Shown here: one piece after another, positions 5,988 through 8,117 of the stretch
How the letters are laid out: the number at the start of each line of letters is the position of its first letter
Numbering within the stretch: position 1 is the first letter of the stretch
Assembly: GCA_020050695.1 (NCBI GenBank)
Contig: JAGVKI010000315.1
Span: 1-8,117, forward strand
DNA from: Alphaproteobacteria bacterium
GTDB lineage: Bacteria; Pseudomonadota; Alphaproteobacteria; Rickettsiales; SXRF01
Length of the DNA stretch: 8,117 nucleotides
Direction of reading: 5' to 3'
Notes under the pieces: model-generated
The model's input: only the letters and a program-made list of their open reading frames with translations
Database searches by the model: none
Told to the model about the DNA's origin: nothing
Position numbers and translations under genes: made by a program

Positions 5988-5999
5988 CTAAAATATAAG
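5972..5999 (+). promoter_or_regulatory. Predicted plus-strand promoter upstream of cheY, inside an inverted repeat
   Basis: TTGACT (5972-5977) and TATAAG (5994-5999), each five of six consensus bases, are spaced by 16 bp. Transcription would begin near 6006, about 220 nt before cheY. The perfect 8-bp inverted repeat CTTGACTT/AAGTCAAG (5971-5978 and 5997-6004) covers the -35 and overlaps the end of the -10, a layout that suits an operator. Confidence 0.5.
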
Positions 6000-6158
6000 T
6001 CAAGGTTTTTTTATTTTATTATTAAGGGGCTGTGGGTTGACAGCAAGGCCAGCCGGGGTGTCCAGCGCAGGCATTAACCCAAATGCACCACCCTGGGACG
6101 CCATATACTGCTAACAGTGGCAAAACAATCAATTTTTAGTCTTTTTCAATCTATTCAC
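6000..6158 (+). other. Gene-free stretch between the divergent promoters and the cheY control region
   Basis: This stretch has a T-rich start (6006-6022) and then a more GC-rich part. No supported ORF, tRNA or terminator was seen. GGGTT/AACCC (6034-6038 and 6075-6079) flank the GC-rich part and could form a weak stem. It may be the untranslated leader of the cheY transcript, or plain intergenic DNA. Confidence 0.3.
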
Positions 6159-6173
6159 TTAACGTTACCTTAA
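6159..6173. promoter_or_regulatory. CtrA-type binding site upstream of cheY
   Basis: TTAA-CGTTACC-TTAA matches the alphaproteobacterial CtrA consensus TTAA-N7-TTAA exactly. It lies 51 bp upstream of the cheY ATG. CtrA is known to control many flagellar and chemotaxis genes in this class. A possible weak -10 (GATAAA, 6196-6201) lies downstream. An overlapping inverted repeat TACCTTA/TAAGGTA (6166-6172 and 6185-6191) could be a separate site. The 15-bp match is short and the region is AT-rich, so chance is not excluded. Confidence 0.45.
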
Positions 6174-6224
6174 AAAATCACGACTAAGGTAGTGAGATAA
6201 AAACAACGCGGTCTGGGTAGTACA

Positions 6225-6611
6225 ATGGCAGTAGATAAAAAGATGCATATTCTGGTGGTCGATGATTACAACACGATGCGTCGCATCGTGCGAAACCTGC
6301 TTAAGCAGCTGGGGTTCGATAATGTGGATGAAGCAGCTGACGGCGGCGAAGCCATGCGCAAACTACAGGAAACCCCATTTAACCTGATTATTTCCGACTG
6401 GAATATGGAGCCGGTAACTGGCCTTGATCTGCTCAAACAGGTGCGTGCCCATGACAAGCTCAAGCATCTGCCATTTATTATGGTGACGGCGGAGAGCAAG
6501 CCTGAGAACGTTATTGCTGCCAAACAGGCGGGTGTTAGCAATTACATCGTCAAGCCATTCAACGCGGAAACGCTCAAAACCAAAATGACCGCTGTCATCG
6601 GCGAGTTTTGA
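6225..6611 (+). CDS. cheY: CheY-type single-domain response regulator
   Basis: A 128-residue stand-alone receiver domain of normal CheY length with no output domain. The acidic pocket is Asp13/Asp14 (LVVDDY), the phosphoacceptor is Asp58 (IISDWNM), the switch residues are Thr88 (MVTAES) and Tyr107, and the conserved Lys is Lys110 (IVKPF). DWNMEPVTGLDLL is characteristic of motility CheY proteins. Phospho-CheY binds the flagellar switch FliM and changes rotation. It is followed by cheZ within about 30 nt, so the kinase target and its phosphatase are co-transcribed. The start at 6225 (MAVDKKMHILVVDD) fits family N-termini, although the ribosome site is weak (GGG about 8 nt upstream); the internal ATG at 6243 is less likely. 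Predicted control is by CtrA and the promoter at 5972-5999. Confidence 0.93.
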   Translation: MAVDKKMHILVVDDYNTMRRIVRNLLKQLGFDNVDEAADGGEAMRKLQETPFNLIISDWNMEPVTGLDLLKQVRAHDKLKHLPFIMVTAESKPENVIAAKQAGVSNYIVKPFNAETLKTKMTAVIGEF

Positions 6612-6640
6612 TCCAGCATAAGGAACATGGCGTAAACGGT

Positions 6641-7291
6641 ATGAATGATATTCAAGTCAAGATCGGCCACAGCTTACTGAAGAACCTGGTCAAGCTGCGG
6701 CAGGAAAAGGGTGAGCTTTCCATAGAAGATGTGGGCGGATTGTTTATGGAGATGGCGGCGAATTTTTCGCCTGCCTCTTCTGATGCTGACCAGTTCATGC
6801 ATCAGGAAATCGCACGCCTGGCAAAATATATTATTGATGCGAAGGCGGAGATATTTGCCATCTCCACCAATGACAAGCACGAGCAGGTCATAACCGATGC
6901 ATCGCAGCATCTTGATGAAGTGATCAAGGCTACTGAACTGGCAACTACCAAGATTATGGATGCTGCCGATAAGATACAGAGCCTGGCCACCGGCATCGGC
7001 GGTGATCGCGGCAAAGAAATCGTGAATGTAACAGGCGAGATTTACGAAGCCTGCAATTTCCAGGACATTACCGGCCAGCGTATTACCCGCGTCATTAAAC
7101 TTCTGACCGGCATTGAAGAGCGTATCAACAAGCTCAATGAATTATTTGGCGGTACGCATACGCAGCAAAGCGATACCAATATCCAGGAAAAATCAGACAA
7201 AGATTTACTCAATGGCCCGCAATTACCGGGGCAGGGCGCAACGCAGGAAGAAATCGACGCGCTGCTTGTAAGCCTTAACCCCAAAAACTAA
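6641..7291 (+). CDS. cheZ: CheZ-type CheY-P phosphatase
   Basis: Read from the ATG at 6641 the product is 216 residues, MNDIQVKIGHSLLK onward, almost entirely helical as expected for the long CheZ four-helix bundle. The catalytic signature NFQDITGQRI is present. Its Asp142 and Gln146 correspond to the active-site Asp143 and Gln147 of Escherichia coli CheZ, where Gln positions the water that attacks phospho-Asp on CheY. A disordered linker (about 170-200) leads to a C-terminal peptide ATQEEIDALLVSL, equivalent to the CheZ helix that docks on CheY. The gene lies directly after cheY. Start is uncertain: an in-frame TTG at 6608 overlapping the cheY end would add 11 residues, and AAGGAA is 16 nt before the ATG, which is far. 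I prefer the ATG because the extra residues do not look like family sequence. Confidence 0.88.
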   Translation: MNDIQVKIGHSLLKNLVKLRQEKGELSIEDVGGLFMEMAANFSPASSDADQFMHQEIARLAKYIIDAKAEIFAISTNDKHEQVITDASQHLDEVIKATELATTKIMDAADKIQSLATGIGGDRGKEIVNVTGEIYEACNFQDITGQRITRVIKLLTGIEERINKLNELFGGTHTQQSDTNIQEKSDKDLLNGPQLPGQGATQEEIDALLVSLNPKN

Positions 7292-7309
7292 CCTGCGTTC
7301 TTTCACTTT

Positions 7310-7338
7310 TTGCCTTTTTTTTTATATCATCTTACAAT
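7310..7338 (+). promoter_or_regulatory. Possible promoter of the secreted Pro-rich protein gene
   Basis: TTGCCT (7310-7315) and TACAAT (7333-7338, five of six consensus bases) are spaced by 17 bp; transcription would start near 7345. The spacer contains a run of nine T residues. No terminator hairpin is visible after cheZ, so read-through from cheYZ is equally possible. Confidence 0.35.
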
Positions 7339-7378
7339 AAGTTAGGTGGTCTGGTACGCCCCTTGCCTATAGGATGGT

Positions 7379-8117
7379 ATGGTAAAAAAACGCAGCGCAT
7401 TGATAAAACACATCTTTTGCCTACTGGCATGTGCCGGGCTGATGTTGCATGTCAATGCGGCAACGGCGACGCCGACTGCGTCTGTTGAGCGCGGAGTGCC
7501 CGTTACCAAAGGTAGTATCAGCGGCACGAAGGCGCAGATCCTGTTTGAGTGGTCAACGCTGGGCAATTTTACGGCCTATCAGGACGGCAATAAACTGAGC
7601 ATTTCATTCGACCGCACGGTGAATCCCGATTTTGGCCCGCTGCTTTCACAGTTATATCCGTACGTGAACAGCGCCAAGCGCAATGCGGATGGCAAAAGCA
7701 TAGTGCTTAGCCTCGATGAGCCGTACAGCATTCGTACCTTTAAATCCGGTAATTCCAACGGTATTGAACTGCAAGGCATTGATCCTGCCAAGAAGCGCAA
7801 TCGCGGCAAATCCACTGCGGCCAAAGAGCCTGCTGAAAAACCTAAAACCCCTGTAGCAGACAAGCCCGTAGCTGAAGTGGCAAAAGAAGCAGCCAAGCCT
7901 GCCGCACCAGCCGTTCCTGCGCAGGCTGCTATGCAGCCTTCGGCTTCTGCAGAAGCGTTAGCACCGGCGGCAAAGCCTGATGAGATGCCTGCCAAAATAC
8001 CTGCCAGCGAACCTGTGCCGGCTGAAAAGCCTGCCCCTATTCCTGTGAAAGTGGTTGAGCCTGCCGTGCCTCCATCTGAACCTGTGCCTGAGCCTGTGGC
8101 CGCAAAAGCACCCGAAC
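7379..8117 (+). CDS. Exported protein with N-terminal beta-type domain and Pro/Ala/Glu/Lys-rich region (3'-truncated by window)
   Basis: The frame is open from the ATG at 7379 to the window end, giving 246 residues with no stop. Residues 1-28 form a signal peptide: basic MVKKRSALIKH, hydrophobic core IFCLLACAGLMLHV, likely cleavage after NAA. Residues about 48-133 look like a compact beta-strand domain (AQILFEWSTLGNFTAYQDGNKL, then IVLSLDEPYSIRTF). From about 136 the sequence becomes low complexity, dominated by Pro, Ala, Glu, Lys and Val (PAEKPAPIPVKVVEP and similar), like a periplasm-spanning linker. AGGA lies 4 nt before the ATG; the ATG at 7374 stops after three codons. Position after cheYZ suggests a motility or envelope role. 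I suspect the family of large exported repeat (TPR-type) proteins found near chemotaxis genes in alphaproteobacteria, but the part that would show this lies outside the window. Confidence 0.75.
   Translation, partial: MVKKRSALIKHIFCLLACAGLMLHVNAATATPTASVERGVPVTKGSISGTKAQILFEWSTLGNFTAYQDGNKLSISFDRTVNPDFGPLLSQLYPYVNSAKRNADGKSIVLSLDEPYSIRTFKSGNSNGIELQGIDPAKKRNRGKSTAAKEPAEKPKTPVADKPVAEVAKEAAKPAAPAVPAQAAMQPSASAEALAPAAKPDEMPAKIPASEPVPAEKPAPIPVKVVEPAVPPSEPVPEPVAAKAPE

Noticed and set aside
6037..6042. Perfect TTGACA upstream of cheY as a promoter -35
   Set aside because: No acceptable -10 is found 15-19 bp downstream; the DNA there is GC-rich.
7313..7323. T run after cheZ as an intrinsic terminator
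   Set aside because: No convincing hairpin precedes it, so there is no basis for intrinsic termination here.

Overview
The window looks like an alphaproteobacterial chromosome of moderate base composition. The support is the mix of families: a Zur-type regulator, a CheY/CheZ pair, a short DUF465 protein and a perfect TTAA-N7-TTAA (CtrA-type) site upstream of cheY. No rRNA, tRNA, insertion sequence, phage gene or CRISPR array was seen. The genus cannot be read from the sequence alone.

Left region, minus strand, 1-1677: a tightly packed zinc-homeostasis operon, transcribed right to left. It holds a 367-aa protein with a dense His/Asp/Cys block, then zur after a 3-nt gap, then an overlooked 34-aa single-span membrane ORF, then the first 16 codons of a ZnuC-like ABC ATPase whose ATG overlaps the preceding stop. 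A near-perfect Zur operator (1718-1736) lies in the divergent intergenic region, between plausible -35 and -10 elements of the operon. This supports zinc-responsive autoregulation and puts the His-rich protein and the small ORF in the zinc regulon.

Plus strand, 1815-3497: a complete 560-aa fused permease/ATPase of the ABC_membrane_2 (YddA/SbmA-BacA-like) type, divergent from the zinc operon.

Plus strand, 3498-5564: a cold-shock/RNA-remodelling block. A promoter candidate is followed by a leader of about 230 nt with mutually exclusive pairings, then a 69-aa CspA-family protein, a strong hairpin without a U tract, and a RhlE-type RNA helicase with DETD in motif II and an Arg-rich tail. A strong bidirectional terminator closes the block and also ends the convergent gene.

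Minus strand, 5602-5963: a 65-aa DUF465 (YdcH-like) protein. Its upstream region holds a good minus-strand promoter, then an extended hairpin followed by eight U residues. This is either a leader attenuator or a free small RNA of about 85 nt.

Plus strand, 5964-8117: cheY and cheZ (response regulator and its phosphatase), preceded by a strong sigma70-like promoter lying within an inverted repeat and by a CtrA-type site. Next comes the N-terminal part of an exported protein with a Pro/Ala/Glu/Lys-rich region, which runs off the window end.
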